In this document: one piece after another, positions 45,882-54,674 of the stretch | How positions within the stretch are numbered: the first letter of the stretch is position 1 | Layout: each line of letters opens with the position of its first letter | DNA from: Marinibaculum pumilum | GTDB taxonomy: Bacteria > Pseudomonadota > Alphaproteobacteria > Ferrovibrionales > Ferrovibrionaceae | Reading direction: 5' to 3' | NCBI RefSeq assembly: GCF_042646425.1 | Contig: NZ_JBHRTR010000031.1 | Span: forward strand, 62,001-126,000 | Length of the DNA: 64,000 bases | Position numbers and translations under genes: made by a program | Notes under the pieces: model-generated | Seen by the model: the letters and a program-made list of their open reading frames with translations, nothing else | Database searches by the model: none | What the model was told of the DNA's origin: nothing

Positions 45882-46373
45882 TTGGGCAGTGCGCAATTCG
45901 CATGGCGCGAGATCCGGAACCTGAACCTGACCGAGGTTCCGGATGGCTTCCCGGCTGATCCCGGGATCTGTGCACTGGTCGACCTTTGGCGCAGCAAGGG
46001 CGGCGAGGGCCGCTTGCCGGCCCGTAGCGACTTCAGCCATGCAGATCTTTTTCCCTGGATCGGCTTCGTCAGCCTTGTCGACGTGGAGCATGCACCGCGC
46101 CGCTTCCGCTGGCGCCTCGTCGGATCGATGATCGCGGAGAAGATGGGCCGCGACGCGACCGGATGCTGGTTCGACGACCTGTACGAGGGCCAGATGCTGG
46201 ATAGCTATGTCGAATGCTATTCCAGGGCCACCGACAGGCGGCTGCCGGTCTACCTCCGCGGCGACCTGGAGTTCGTCGGCAAGGAGTTCATCCATTTCAA
46301 TTCCGTGCACCTGCCCCTGGCCGAGGGCGATGCACCGGTGAACATGCTGCTGCTCTGTCTCCAGTTCGACTGA
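45882..46373 (+). CDS. PAS_5-type domain protein, copy 1
   Basis: 163 residues. The whole protein is one PAS-like domain of the kind common in Rhodospirillales (PF07310-like): LVDLWRSKGG, LPARSDFSHADLFPWIGFVSLVDVE, RFRWRLVGSMI, GRDATGCWFDDLY. No output domain is attached, so it likely binds a ligand or a partner protein. The start appears to be TTG 45882 after GGGGA; no in-frame ATG is near. It lies in tandem with a homologue 12 bases downstream, giving a two-gene unit. What it senses is unknown. Confidence 0.75.
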   Translation: MGSAQFAWREIRNLNLTEVPDGFPADPGICALVDLWRSKGGEGRLPARSDFSHADLFPWIGFVSLVDVEHAPRRFRWRLVGSMIAEKMGRDATGCWFDDLYEGQMLDSYVECYSRATDRRLPVYLRGDLEFVGKEFIHFNSVHLPLAEGDAPVNMLLLCLQFD

Positions 46374-46385
46374 GCGGAGCCGACC

Positions 46386-46871
46386 GTGGCAGCGGCGCCG
46401 GAACGCTTCGACGCGATCGACATCCAGGAGGCCCCGGAGGGCTTTCCGGACCTGGCCGACCTCAACGGCCTGCTCGACCTGTGGCGGGAGAAGGCGGGCG
46501 GGAGCGGGCCGCCGTCACGGGCCGACTTCAAGCCGGCGGAGCTGCTTCCCTGGATGGGCCATGTCAGCCTGCTCGACGTGACGGAGGATCCGCGGCGCTT
46601 CCGCTGGCGGCTGATCGGCTCGCGCATCGTGGAATGGACCGGCCGCGACCGGACCGGCCAGTGGCTCGAGGAGATCTATGCCGGCCCGTCCCTCGACGCC
46701 TTCATGCGGCTGTACGAAAAGGTGGTGGCGCAGGGCGTGCCGCTGTTCTTCTCCGGCACCCTGCTTTTCGTGGGAAAGCAGCATGTCCGCTTCCGCGTTG
46801 TGGTGATGCCGCTGTCGGACGACGGCGCCCGGGTGAACATGCTGATGCTGTGCCTGCATTTCGACAGCTGA
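46386..46871 (+). CDS. PAS_5-type domain protein, copy 2
   Basis: 161 residues, clear paralogue of the preceding gene: LLDLWREKAGG, SRADFKPAELLPWMGHVSLLDV, RFRWRLIGSRI, GRDRTGQWLEEIY, and a shared end VNMLMLCLHFD. It starts with GTG 46386. The two genes probably arose by tandem duplication and may form a heterodimer; no enzyme domain is present. Confidence 0.75.
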   Translation: MAAAPERFDAIDIQEAPEGFPDLADLNGLLDLWREKAGGSGPPSRADFKPAELLPWMGHVSLLDVTEDPRRFRWRLIGSRIVEWTGRDRTGQWLEEIYAGPSLDAFMRLYEKVVAQGVPLFFSGTLLFVGKQHVRFRVVVMPLSDDGARVNMLMLCLHFDS

Positions 46872-47016
46872 TCGCTGCCGGCCCTGCGGCCATGCACTCT
46901 GGATCAAGTCCGACGCCGTCGCCGGCGCTATCACCATCGACGGCGGGCGGCGGCCCGACCGCCCCCTTGCGGGCCGTTTCCAGGCCCCCCTCCTTCCAGT
47001 GCAGCGGATCCCAGCC

Positions 47017-47796
47017 ATGGCGCCACACCTGATCTCCATCACCCGTTTTGCCGTCAAGGGCCTGACCGGAGAGGCGCTGACGCAGGCGCCGCTGGAAGCG
47101 GGCCGGGGGCTGCAGGACGACCGCCGCTACGCCCTGGCCCTGGCGGAGACGCGGATCGATCCGGACAACCCGAAGCCGCTGCCCAAGACGATGTTCGTTG
47201 TGCTGATGCGCCACGCCCGTCTCGCCGCGCTGAGCAGCCGCTACGACCCCGCCAGCACCGAGCTGCAACTGTCCGCCGGCGGCAGCGACCTTGGCAGGGG
47301 GCGGCTCGACAGCGCGGCGGGACGTGCAGCGGTCGAGACGGCGATCGCCGGCTTCATGGGCGACGACCTGAAGGGGCCGCCGCGCCTGGTGGAGCAGGCG
47401 GGCCACCGCTTCACCGATGTCAGCGTCGTTTCGCCGGAGATGATGGAGGCTGTCTCGCTGATCAACCTCGCCTCGGTCCGCGCCTTCGAGGCGGATCTCG
47501 GCCGGCCGGTCGATCCGCGCCGTTTCCGCGGCAACCTGCTGGTGGATGGACTGGAACCCTGGGCGGAACTGGACTGGGTCGGCAAGCCGGTGCGCATCGG
47601 CGAAGTGACGTTCGAGGGCGTGCTGCGCACCCGGCGCTGCGCGGCGACGGAGGTCAACCCCGACACGGCCGAGCGGGACATCAAGTTGCCGACCGAATTG
47701 ATGCGCCGCTACGGCCATGGCGATATGGGGGTCTATCTGAGCGTGACGGGGGGCGGCACGATCGCCGCCGGCGACAGCCTTACCCCGCCGGCCTGA
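47017..47796 (+). CDS. MOSC domain-containing protein
   Basis: 259 residues. The N-terminal beta-barrel segment begins LISITRFAVKGLTGEAL, followed by GLQDDRRYALAL; the MOSC core runs RPVDPRRFRGNLLVDGLEPW and VLRTRRCAATEVNP, which carries the conserved Cys (RRC). MOSC proteins handle sulphur bound to the molybdenum cofactor or reduce N-hydroxylated compounds. A MoCo link is worth noting because the window has a molybdenum hydroxylase large subunit far upstream. ATG 47017 chosen over GTG 46999. Confidence 0.85.
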   Translation: MAPHLISITRFAVKGLTGEALTQAPLEAGRGLQDDRRYALALAETRIDPDNPKPLPKTMFVVLMRHARLAALSSRYDPASTELQLSAGGSDLGRGRLDSAAGRAAVETAIAGFMGDDLKGPPRLVEQAGHRFTDVSVVSPEMMEAVSLINLASVRAFEADLGRPVDPRRFRGNLLVDGLEPWAELDWVGKPVRIGEVTFEGVLRTRRCAATEVNPDTAERDIKLPTELMRRYGHGDMGVYLSVTGGGTIAAGDSLTPPA

Positions 47797-47809
47797 GGCT
47801 CGGTCGCCG

Positions 47810-48325
47810 CTAGAGTCGCGCCGCCCCCAGCAGGTCCAACGCGCCCTGCAGGATGTAGGCGGCGGCCAGCTTGTCCACGACCTCTGCCCGGCGGGCGCGG
47901 GAGGCATCGGCCTCCAGCAGGGTGCGGGTGACGGCCATGGTGGACATCCGCTCGTCCCAGAACGCGTAGGGCAGGCCCATCGCCGCGTGCAGGTTGCGCG
48001 CCATCGCCCGCGCCGACTGGCAGCGCGGCCCCTCGCTGCCGTCCATGTTGATCGGCAGGCCGAAGATCAGGCCGCCGACCTCGCGCCCTTCGGCAATCGC
48101 CTGCAGGGCGGCCAGGTCGGCGGACGCCTTGCCCCGCTGCAGGGTCTCCAGCGGCGTGGCGATCCGGCGCCCGGCATCGGCGATGGCGATGCCGATGGTT
48201 TTCGAGCCCAGGTCCAGCGCCAGCAGGCGCTGCGTCGGCGGCACCGCCTCTGCCAGGGCGGGGATCGACGGCAGTTCGCCGGGCGGCGGTCCGTGGCGGG
48301 CGCCGCCCCTACGCCGCCGCGCCAT
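47810..48325 (-). CDS. ruvX: Holliday junction resolvase-like RuvX (YqgF)
   Basis: 171 residues, RNase H fold. LLALDLGSKTIGIAIADAGRR has the first catalytic Asp, GLIFGLPINMDGSEGPRC the second motif, and YAFWDERMSTMAVTRTL the acid pair near the end. It is now thought to process the 16S rRNA 5' end. An N-terminal basic extension of ~30 residues precedes the fold. Convergent with the MOSC gene and divergent from gatC. Confidence 0.92.
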   Translation of the reverse strand: MARRRRGGARHGPPPGELPSIPALAEAVPPTQRLLALDLGSKTIGIAIADAGRRIATPLETLQRGKASADLAALQAIAEGREVGGLIFGLPINMDGSEGPRCQSARAMARNLHAAMGLPYAFWDERMSTMAVTRTLLEADASRARRAEVVDKLAAAYILQGALDLLGAARL

Positions 48326-48360
48326 GAGATCCGCTGGCCTGGCGCCCGCGGAGGCGCGCG

Positions 48361-48414
48361 CTCATCTTGTTCCCTGCGCTCATCTTGTTCCCTGCGCTCA
48401 TCTTGTTCACTGGG
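48361..48414. repeat. Three tandem 18-bp repeats between ruvX and gatC
   Basis: The unit CTCATCTTGTTCCCTGCG occurs twice perfectly (48361-48378, 48379-48396) and a third time with changes at the end (48397-48414). The array lies 35 bases upstream of ruvX and 110 bases before gatC, in the shared divergent region. No family is recognised; possible roles are iterated regulator sites or a slippage-generated array. Confidence 0.75.
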
Positions 48415-48523
48415 GCTGCCCGGTGATACATCCTGCCTCTTCCATTTCCGGCATGGCCGGGTGCCGCCTGCTTGCGCGCGCGGGGCCCGTGCCGCTGCCG
48501 CCTTTCCCGCCGACGGGGGACCC

Positions 48524-48811
48524 ATGTCGCTTGACGAAGCAACCGTGCGCAAGATCGCCCGGCTGGCGCGCATCCGCGTCGATGACGCCGCCCTGCCGGG
48601 CCTGCAGAAGGACCTCAACGATATCCTCTCCTGGGTGGAGCAGCTGAACGAGGTGGATACCGACGGCGTGCCGCCGCTGACCTCCGCGGTGGAGACCAGC
48701 CTGCGGCAGCGGCCGGACATCGTCACCGACGGCGGCATCCCCGACAAGGTGCTGGCGAATGCGCCGGATGCCACCGACGGTTTCTACACCGTGCCGAAGG
48801 TGGTCGAGTGA
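48524..48811 (+). CDS. gatC: Aspartyl/glutamyl-tRNA amidotransferase subunit C
   Basis: 95 residues, the stabilising subunit of the GatCAB complex. Family hallmarks: DEATVRKIARLARI at the start, DILSWVEQLNEVDTDGVPPLT in the middle and FYTVPKVVE at the end. ATG 48524. Its stop overlaps the gatA start. Confidence 0.95.
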   Translation: MSLDEATVRKIARLARIRVDDAALPGLQKDLNDILSWVEQLNEVDTDGVPPLTSAVETSLRQRPDIVTDGGIPDKVLANAPDATDGFYTVPKVVE

Positions 48812-50292
48812 TGGCCGGCGGGGCAGGGGAACTGGCGGGCAAGGGCATCGCCGCGCTGCGCGAGGAGCTGCAGGCGCGGCGGCTCTCCGCGCGGGAACTG
48901 GCCGAGGCGGCGATCGCGGCGATGGCAGCCGCGCGGCCGCTGAACGCCTTCATCACCGAGACGCCGGAACGGGCGCTGGCGCAGGCCGATGCCGCCGATG
49001 CCGCGCTGAAGGCCGGCACCGCCGGGCCGCTGGCGGGGATCCCGATCGCGGTAAAGGACGTCTATTGTACCGAGGGGGTGCGCACCACGGCGGCGAGCCA
49101 TATCCTCGACGGTTTCGTGCCGCCCTACGAATCCACGGTGACGGCCAACCTGTTCGCCGCCGGCGCGGTGATGGTGGGCAAGACCAACCTGGACGAGTTC
49201 GCGATGGGCTCGTCGAACGAGAACAGCCATTTCGGCGCGGCGAAGAATCCCTGGCGGGCCGGCGATACCGACCTGGTGCCCGGCGGTTCCTCCGGCGGTT
49301 CGGCGGCGGCGGTCTCCGCCGGCGTGGTGCCGGGTGCGACCGGCACCGATACCGGCGGCTCGATCCGCCAGCCGGCGGCCTATTGCGGCATCACCGGGGT
49401 CAAGCCGACCTACGGCCGCTGTTCGCGCTGGGGCATCGTCGCCTATGCCTCCTCCCTTGACCAGGCGGGCCCGTTCGCGCGCGACGTGCGCGACGCGGCG
49501 ATCCTGCTGGGCGGCATGGCGGGCTTCGACCCGAAAGATTCGACCAGCGTCGACCGGCCGGTGCCCGACTACGAGGCGACCCTGGACGCCGGCGTGAAGG
49601 GCCTGCGGATCGGCGTGCCGAAGGAGTATCGCATCGACGGCATGCCGGCTGAGATCGCCGCGCTGTGGGACAAGGGTGTCGCCTGGCTGCAGGAACAGGG
49701 GGCGGAGATCCACGAGGTCTCCCTGCCGCACACGAAATACGCACTGGCCGCCTACTACATCGTCGCGCCGGCGGAGGCCTCCTCCAACCTGGCGCGCTAT
49801 GACGGGGTGCGCTACGGCCTGCGGGTGCCCGGCAAGGACCTGATCGAGATGTACGAGAAAACCCGCGCCGAGGGCTTCGGCGCGGAGGTGCAGCGGCGCA
49901 TCCTGATCGGCACCTACGTGCTGTCGGCGGGCTATTACGATGCCTACTACCTGAAGGCGCAGAAGGTGCGCAGCCGGATCCGCCAGGACTTCACCGATGC
50001 CTTCGAGACGGTGGACGCGCTTCTGGCGCCGACGGCGCCCTCGGCCGCGTTCCCGATCGGCGCCAAGGTCGACGACCCGATCGCGATGTACCTGAACGAC
50101 GTGTTCACCGTGCCGGCCAGCCTGTCGGGACTGCCCGCTTTGTCGCTGCCGGCGGGGCTGGATGCGGGCGGCCTGCCGCTCGGCCTGCAGGTGATCGGCA
50201 GGCCGTTCGACGAGCCGATGGTGCTGCGGATCGGCTGGGCGCTGGAACAGGCCGCCGCCTTCGACGCGCGGCCGGCGCCCTGGTGGGCATAG
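48811..50292 (+). CDS. gatA: Aspartyl/glutamyl-tRNA amidotransferase subunit A
   Basis: 493 residues. The amidase-signature Ser-cisSer-Lys triad: Lys in IAVKDVYC, and PGGSSGGSAAAVSAG with GTDTGGSIRQPAAYCG. KPTYGRCSRWGIVAYASS is GatA-specific. It releases ammonia from glutamine for amidation of mischarged tRNA. ATG 48811 overlaps the gatC stop (TGATG). Confidence 0.96.
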   Translation: MAGGAGELAGKGIAALREELQARRLSARELAEAAIAAMAAARPLNAFITETPERALAQADAADAALKAGTAGPLAGIPIAVKDVYCTEGVRTTAASHILDGFVPPYESTVTANLFAAGAVMVGKTNLDEFAMGSSNENSHFGAAKNPWRAGDTDLVPGGSSGGSAAAVSAGVVPGATGTDTGGSIRQPAAYCGITGVKPTYGRCSRWGIVAYASSLDQAGPFARDVRDAAILLGGMAGFDPKDSTSVDRPVPDYEATLDAGVKGLRIGVPKEYRIDGMPAEIAALWDKGVAWLQEQGAEIHEVSLPHTKYALAAYYIVAPAEASSNLARYDGVRYGLRVPGKDLIEMYEKTRAEGFGAEVQRRILIGTYVLSAGYYDAYYLKAQKVRSRIRQDFTDAFETVDALLAPTAPSAAFPIGAKVDDPIAMYLNDVFTVPASLSGLPALSLPAGLDAGGLPLGLQVIGRPFDEPMVLRIGWALEQAAAFDARPAPWWA

Positions 50293-50308
50293 GAGAGGAG
50301 CAGGACGG

Positions 50309-51778
50309 ATGGGGCATAATGCGGATGCGCCGCTGATCGAGGGCGCCACCGGTCCCTGGGAGATCGTGATCGGGCTGGAGGTGCATGCCCAGGTCACCTC
50401 CAAGGCGAAGCTGTTCTCCGGCGCGGCGACCGATTTCGGCGCCGAACCGAACAGCCAGGTCAGCCTGGTCGACGCGGCAATGCCCGGCATGCTGCCGGTG
50501 ATCAATGCCTATTGCGTGGAGCAGGCGGTGCGCACCGGCCTGGGCCTGAAGGCGCAGATCAACCCCTATTCGGTGTTCGACCGGAAGAACTATTTCTACG
50601 CCGACCTGCCGCAGGGCTATCAGATCAGCCAGTTCAAGCACCCGATCGTGGGCGAGGGCAAGGTGCTGGTCGACCTGCCCGACGGGTCCAGCCGCGAGGT
50701 CGGCATCACCCGCCTGCACCTGGAGCAGGATGCTGGCAAGAGCATGCACGACCAGGCGCCGGATGCGACCTTCGTCGACCTGAACCGGTCCGGCGTCGCG
50801 CTGATGGAGATCGTGTCGGAGCCCGATATGCGCTCCGCGGAAGAGGCGGGCGCCTACCTGCGCAAGCTGCGTACCATCCTGCGCTATCTCGGCACCTGCG
50901 ACGGCAATATGGAGCAGGGCTCGATGCGGGCTGATGTGAACGTGTCGGTGCGCCGCCCGGGGGAGGGCTACGGCACCCGCTGCGAGATCAAGAACGTGAA
51001 CTCGATCCGCTTCGTCCAGCAGGCGATCGGCTACGAGGCGCGGCGCCAGATCGACATCCTGGAGGATGGCGGCACGATCGACCAGGAGACCCGGCTGTAC
51101 GACGTGGCCAAAGGCGAGACGCGGACCATGCGCTCCAAGGAGGAGGCGCACGACTACCGCTATTTCCCCGATCCCGACCTGCTGCCGCTGGAGCTGGACC
51201 CGGCCTGGATCGAGGAGATCGCCAAGGACCTGCCGGAACTGCCGGACGAGAAGAAAGGCCGCTTCATGTCGTCCCTCGGCCTGTCGGCCTATGACGCCAG
51301 CGTCCTTGTCGCGGATGTGGAGACGGCCGCCTTCTACGAGAAGGTGGCGGCGGGCCGCGATCCGAAGATGGTGGCGAACTGGGTGACCGGCGACTTCTTC
51401 GCCGCCTGGAACAAGTCGGGCCGGGACCTGGACGATTTCGTCATCACGGCGGAGAAGCTGGGCGGGCTGATCGACCTGATCGCCGACAACACGATCTCCG
51501 GCCGCATCGCCAAGGAAGTGTTCGAGGCGATGGTGGAGAGCGGCCAGGACGCCGCCGCCATCGTGGAAGAGAAGGGCCTGCGCCAGGTCACTGACACCGG
51601 CGCCATCGCCGCCGAGGTCGACAAGGTGCTGGACGCCAACCAGGACAAGGTGGCGGAATACAGGTCGGGCAAGGACAAGCTGTTCGGCTTCTTCGTCGGC
51701 CAGGTGATGAAGGCCACCAAGGGCAAGGCCAATCCGCAGGCGGTGAATGAGATCCTGAAGGAGAAGCTGAACGGATAG
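50309..51778 (+). CDS. gatB: Aspartyl/glutamyl-tRNA amidotransferase subunit B
   Basis: 489 residues. EIVIGLEVHAQVTSKAKLFSG and FDRKNYFYADLPQGYQISQ, then GTRCEIKNVNSIRFVQQAI, are GatB signatures. A C-terminal YqeY-like helical domain binds tRNA (KATKGKANPQAVNEIL). With GatA and GatC it converts Glu-tRNA-Gln or Asp-tRNA-Asn, meaning the organism probably lacks one of the direct synthetases. Start 50309 follows GGAGAGGAGCAGG. Confidence 0.96.
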   Translation: MGHNADAPLIEGATGPWEIVIGLEVHAQVTSKAKLFSGAATDFGAEPNSQVSLVDAAMPGMLPVINAYCVEQAVRTGLGLKAQINPYSVFDRKNYFYADLPQGYQISQFKHPIVGEGKVLVDLPDGSSREVGITRLHLEQDAGKSMHDQAPDATFVDLNRSGVALMEIVSEPDMRSAEEAGAYLRKLRTILRYLGTCDGNMEQGSMRADVNVSVRRPGEGYGTRCEIKNVNSIRFVQQAIGYEARRQIDILEDGGTIDQETRLYDVAKGETRTMRSKEEAHDYRYFPDPDLLPLELDPAWIEEIAKDLPELPDEKKGRFMSSLGLSAYDASVLVADVETAAFYEKVAAGRDPKMVANWVTGDFFAAWNKSGRDLDDFVITAEKLGGLIDLIADNTISGRIAKEVFEAMVESGQDAAAIVEEKGLRQVTDTGAIAAEVDKVLDANQDKVAEYRSGKDKLFGFFVGQVMKATKGKANPQAVNEILKEKLNG

Positions 51779-51810
51779 GGGCGGCTGCGCGGCTGTGCCG
51801 GGCCCGGCGC

Positions 51811-53397
51811 ATGGGTGACGGCGAAGGGCGGGGCTCGCAGGATCCTGCCGCTCCGCACCCGGCCGACCTGGTCCGTGACCCCGGGGCTGCTCACGAGCAG
51901 GCCCTGCAACGGCTGTCGGAGGGCCGTCTGGCGGAGGCGGAAAGCCTCTTCAGGGGCCTGCGCGAGGTGCTGGGCCCGGCCGGCCGGCTGGTCGTCGAGC
52001 AGAATCTGGCGGTCCTGGAATGGCGGCGCGGGAACTTTGCCGCGTCGTGGCGTTGGGTACGGTCGGTCATGACGCGGCGGCCCCGCCAGGGTGCCGACCT
52101 GGCACGGCGACTGGCATTCCACGCCCAGTTGTTCGGCGTGCATGACATTTTCTGGACCGCACTGGCGGCCTCGCGGTCGCTTGCGCCGGAGGATTTGCGC
52201 GCATGGTCGATGGCGCATGTCGCGGCGGATTTCCGCGGCGCGCCGGCCGAGCATCGGACGCTGAAGGCGCTTCCGGACAGCCTGCGGCAGCCGCGTCACC
52301 GGAAGCCGCGATCGGGACCGGCGCCACGAAGGATCGCGCTCGTTATCAGCGATCTCGGTTCTTTCAGCCGGATGTTCCAACCCTTCGTCAGGCTGCGCCA
52401 ACTGGGTTTCGACCTGAGTTGGATTCACCTCGTCGAACAGGACGGCGGCGGGGAAGGCAACCTGCCCGAAGGCGAAGCGCTGTCTGTTCCGGGCCGCGAC
52501 GCGCAGGCCCAGGTCGCAGCGATCGAGGCCTCGGATCCGGACGTGGTCATCGATCTGGCGAGCCACTCGCAGCCCGATGTCCTGGCCGCCTATTGCCAAT
52601 GCGATTCTCCCCTTCTGCTTGGCTGGGCCGGCAATGCCGTCACATCGGGCACCGGCTTTTTCGACGGCTGGCTGACCGATGCCAGCCTCTGCCCGCCCGG
52701 CGCGGAGCGGCACTATGCCGAGCCGGTCATCAGGCTGCCGGTGACGAGCGTGACGGTTGAGCCGATCGGGGAGTATCCGCAGGCGGGCGTGCTGCCGTTG
52801 GACCGCAATGGCCATGTGACGTTCGGGTCCTTCCACAGGATCTGCAAGATCTCGACCGAGGCGCTCGACCTGTGGGCGGAACTCCTGCGGGCACAGGCAG
52901 ATGCGCGCCTCCTGATGAAGGCGCCCTTCCTGGACGACATGGCGGCGGCGTCCCGCATCAGGGACGCCTTCAAGGAGCGCGGCATCCCCTCCTGGCGCAT
53001 CGACCTGCGCGGCGGGTCCGATCAGGATGCCCACCGGGCGGCCATGCAGGCGGTGGACGTCGCGCTCGGCGGTTTCCCGGAACAGGGTCTGGTGACGGAT
53101 TTCGAATGTTTCATGCTCGGCGTCCCGACGGTCTCCCTCCGCGTCGACGATCGACCATGCGCCTGCCTTTCCGACCTGCTGTCCCGGGCGGCTGGCGCTC
53201 CCTTCCTGGTGACCCGGCGGCCGCGGGACTATCTGGAACGCGCCTTGGGCCTGGCCGGCGATGCGGGCTATCTTCGTCAGGCCCGCCAGTGCTATCGCGA
53301 GAACATCCTGAGTTCCGGGATCACCGACCATACGGCGACCGCAAGCGCCATGGGCGAAGCGATCCGGCAGCTCTGGTCAGGTGCTGCGGGTGGGTAG
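51811..53397 (+). CDS. O-GlcNAc transferase-like (SPINDLY-type) protein, divergent
   Basis: 528 residues. The first ~170 look like TPR helices (HEQALQRLSEGRLAEAESLFRGL). The remainder resembles the OGT/SPINDLY glycosyltransferase half: DVVIDLASHSQPDVLAAYC, LGWAGNAVTSG, VTFGSFHRICKISTEALDLW, LLMKAPF, and ECFMLGVPTVSLR. Several usually strict residues are altered: the HGHT-type block is DLASHS, and the UDP-contact region reads VDVALGGFPEQGLVTDFE instead of the common DPFPYNGGTT pattern. Catalysis is therefore uncertain. ATG 51811, 32 bases after gatB; unrelated to its neighbours in function. Confidence 0.7.
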   Translation: MGDGEGRGSQDPAAPHPADLVRDPGAAHEQALQRLSEGRLAEAESLFRGLREVLGPAGRLVVEQNLAVLEWRRGNFAASWRWVRSVMTRRPRQGADLARRLAFHAQLFGVHDIFWTALAASRSLAPEDLRAWSMAHVAADFRGAPAEHRTLKALPDSLRQPRHRKPRSGPAPRRIALVISDLGSFSRMFQPFVRLRQLGFDLSWIHLVEQDGGGEGNLPEGEALSVPGRDAQAQVAAIEASDPDVVIDLASHSQPDVLAAYCQCDSPLLLGWAGNAVTSGTGFFDGWLTDASLCPPGAERHYAEPVIRLPVTSVTVEPIGEYPQAGVLPLDRNGHVTFGSFHRICKISTEALDLWAELLRAQADARLLMKAPFLDDMAAASRIRDAFKERGIPSWRIDLRGGSDQDAHRAAMQAVDVALGGFPEQGLVTDFECFMLGVPTVSLRVDDRPCACLSDLLSRAAGAPFLVTRRPRDYLERALGLAGDAGYLRQARQCYRENILSSGITDHTATASAMGEAIRQLWSGAAGG

Positions 53398-53449
53398 GAG
53401 GACGCATTGCCAAGCATTGGCGACCAATGAAACCGCGGGAAATGCCATC

Positions 53450-54148
53450 ATGATCGACCTGTATTACTGGCCCACGCCGAACGGCCACAAGATCACCCTC
53501 TGGCTGGAGGAGACCGGCACGCCCTATACCCTGCACGGCGTGAATATCGGCAAGGGCGAGCAGTTCGAGCCGGACTTCCTGAGGATCGCGCCGAACAACC
53601 GGATGCCGGCGATCGTCGACCATGAACCGGCCGATGGCGGCGAGGCCATCTCCGTGTTCGAGAGCGGCGCGATCCTGCTCTACCTGGCGGAGAAGACCGG
53701 GCAGTTCATCCCGAAGGACCTGCGCGGCCGCACGCAATGCCTGGAATGGCTGTTCTGGCAGATGGGCGGGCTGGGGCCGATGGCCGGCCAGAACCACCAT
53801 TTCCACGTCTACGCGCCGGAGCAGATCCCGTACGCGAAGGACCGCTACCGCAACGAGACGGCGCGGCTCTACGCGGTGCTGAACAGGCAGCTGGCGGGGC
53901 GCGACTTCATCTGCGGCGCGTATTCGATCGCGGACATGGCCAGCTATCCCTGGATCGTGCCGCATGAGCGGCAGGGCCAGAACCTGGACGACTTCCCGAA
54001 CCTGAAGGCCTGGTTCCAGCGGATCTGGGACCGGCCGGCCACCTATCGTGCCTATCAGCGGGCGAAGGCGTTCCAGACCAGTACCCAGCCGGACGAGGCG
54101 GCGCGGAAGATCCTGTTCGGCCAGAACGCAGGCACGGTGAAGGCATGA
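53450..54148 (+). CDS. Glutathione S-transferase, YfcG (Nu-class) type
   Basis: 232 residues. MIDLYYWPTPNGHKITLWLEE, GKGEQFEPDFLRIAPNNRMPAIVDHEP and the C-terminal helical domain with EWLFWQMGGLGPMAGQNHHF are those of YfcG/YghU disulphide-bond oxidoreductases. The TPNGHK motif replaces the catalytic Tyr/Cys with Thr/Asn. ATG 53450; the 23 upstream in-frame codons were discarded. Its stop overlaps the next start (ATGA), so translationally coupled to the YbaK-type gene. Confidence 0.9.
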   Translation: MIDLYYWPTPNGHKITLWLEETGTPYTLHGVNIGKGEQFEPDFLRIAPNNRMPAIVDHEPADGGEAISVFESGAILLYLAEKTGQFIPKDLRGRTQCLEWLFWQMGGLGPMAGQNHHFHVYAPEQIPYAKDRYRNETARLYAVLNRQLAGRDFICGAYSIADMASYPWIVPHERQGQNLDDFPNLKAWFQRIWDRPATYRAYQRAKAFQTSTQPDEAARKILFGQNAGTVKA

Positions 54149-54663
54149 GCGGGGTGGACGGTGGTGCGCTGCTGGCCCGGCCCGCGGTGCAGCGGGTTGC
54201 CGCCTCGCTGAAGGCGGGCGGCGCGGCGGCGGAGATCCGGGCGCTGGCGGAAACGGCGCGCACGGCGCAGGACGCAGCAAATGCGCTGGGCTGCCCGGTC
54301 GGTGCGATCGTGAAGTCCCTCGTCTTCGCCGTCGAGGGGCGGCCCGTCATGGCCCTGGTGGCAGGCGACCGGCAATGCGACACCAAGGCGCTGGGCGGGG
54401 TGCTGCAATCGCGCTTCGACCTGTCGGGAAAGGTCGGCCGCGCCGATGCCGACCTGGTGCGGGCGGCGACAGGCTTCACCATCGGCGGGGTGGCGCCGGT
54501 GGCCCATGCCGAGGCAATGCCGATCGTGCTGGATGCCAGCCTGCGCCGCTTCGACACGATCTGGGCGGCGGCCGGGCATCCGCACTGCGTCTTCTCCTCC
54601 AACGTCGACGAACTGCTGCGCCTGTCGGGCGCGGCAGAGAGCGACACGATCGGCCGGGCCTGA
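54145..54663 (+). CDS. YbaK/prolyl-tRNA deacylase (INS domain) family protein
   Basis: 172 residues of the trans-editing fold. TAQDAANALGCPVGAIVKSLVFAV contains the conserved Lys, and ATGFTIGGVAPVAH the GxxPxxH motif; LDASLRRFDTIWAAAGHPHC is the C-terminal block. Hydrolyses mischarged aminoacyl-tRNA such as Cys- or Ala-tRNA-Pro. It overlaps the GST stop by 4 bases and is followed 12 bases later by an amidase. Confidence 0.88.
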   Translation: MSGVDGGALLARPAVQRVAASLKAGGAAAEIRALAETARTAQDAANALGCPVGAIVKSLVFAVEGRPVMALVAGDRQCDTKALGGVLQSRFDLSGKVGRADADLVRAATGFTIGGVAPVAHAEAMPIVLDASLRRFDTIWAAAGHPHCVFSSNVDELLRLSGAAESDTIGRA

Positions 54664-54674
54664 GGGCGTCGTCC

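Noticed and set aside
48361..48414. The tandem 18-bp repeats as a CRISPR array
   Set aside because: The units are contiguous with no spacers, and no cas genes are near.
48361..48414. The same repeats as a LexA/SOS site (GTTC-N7-GTTC)
   Set aside because: The GAAC elements are 14 bases apart rather than 7.
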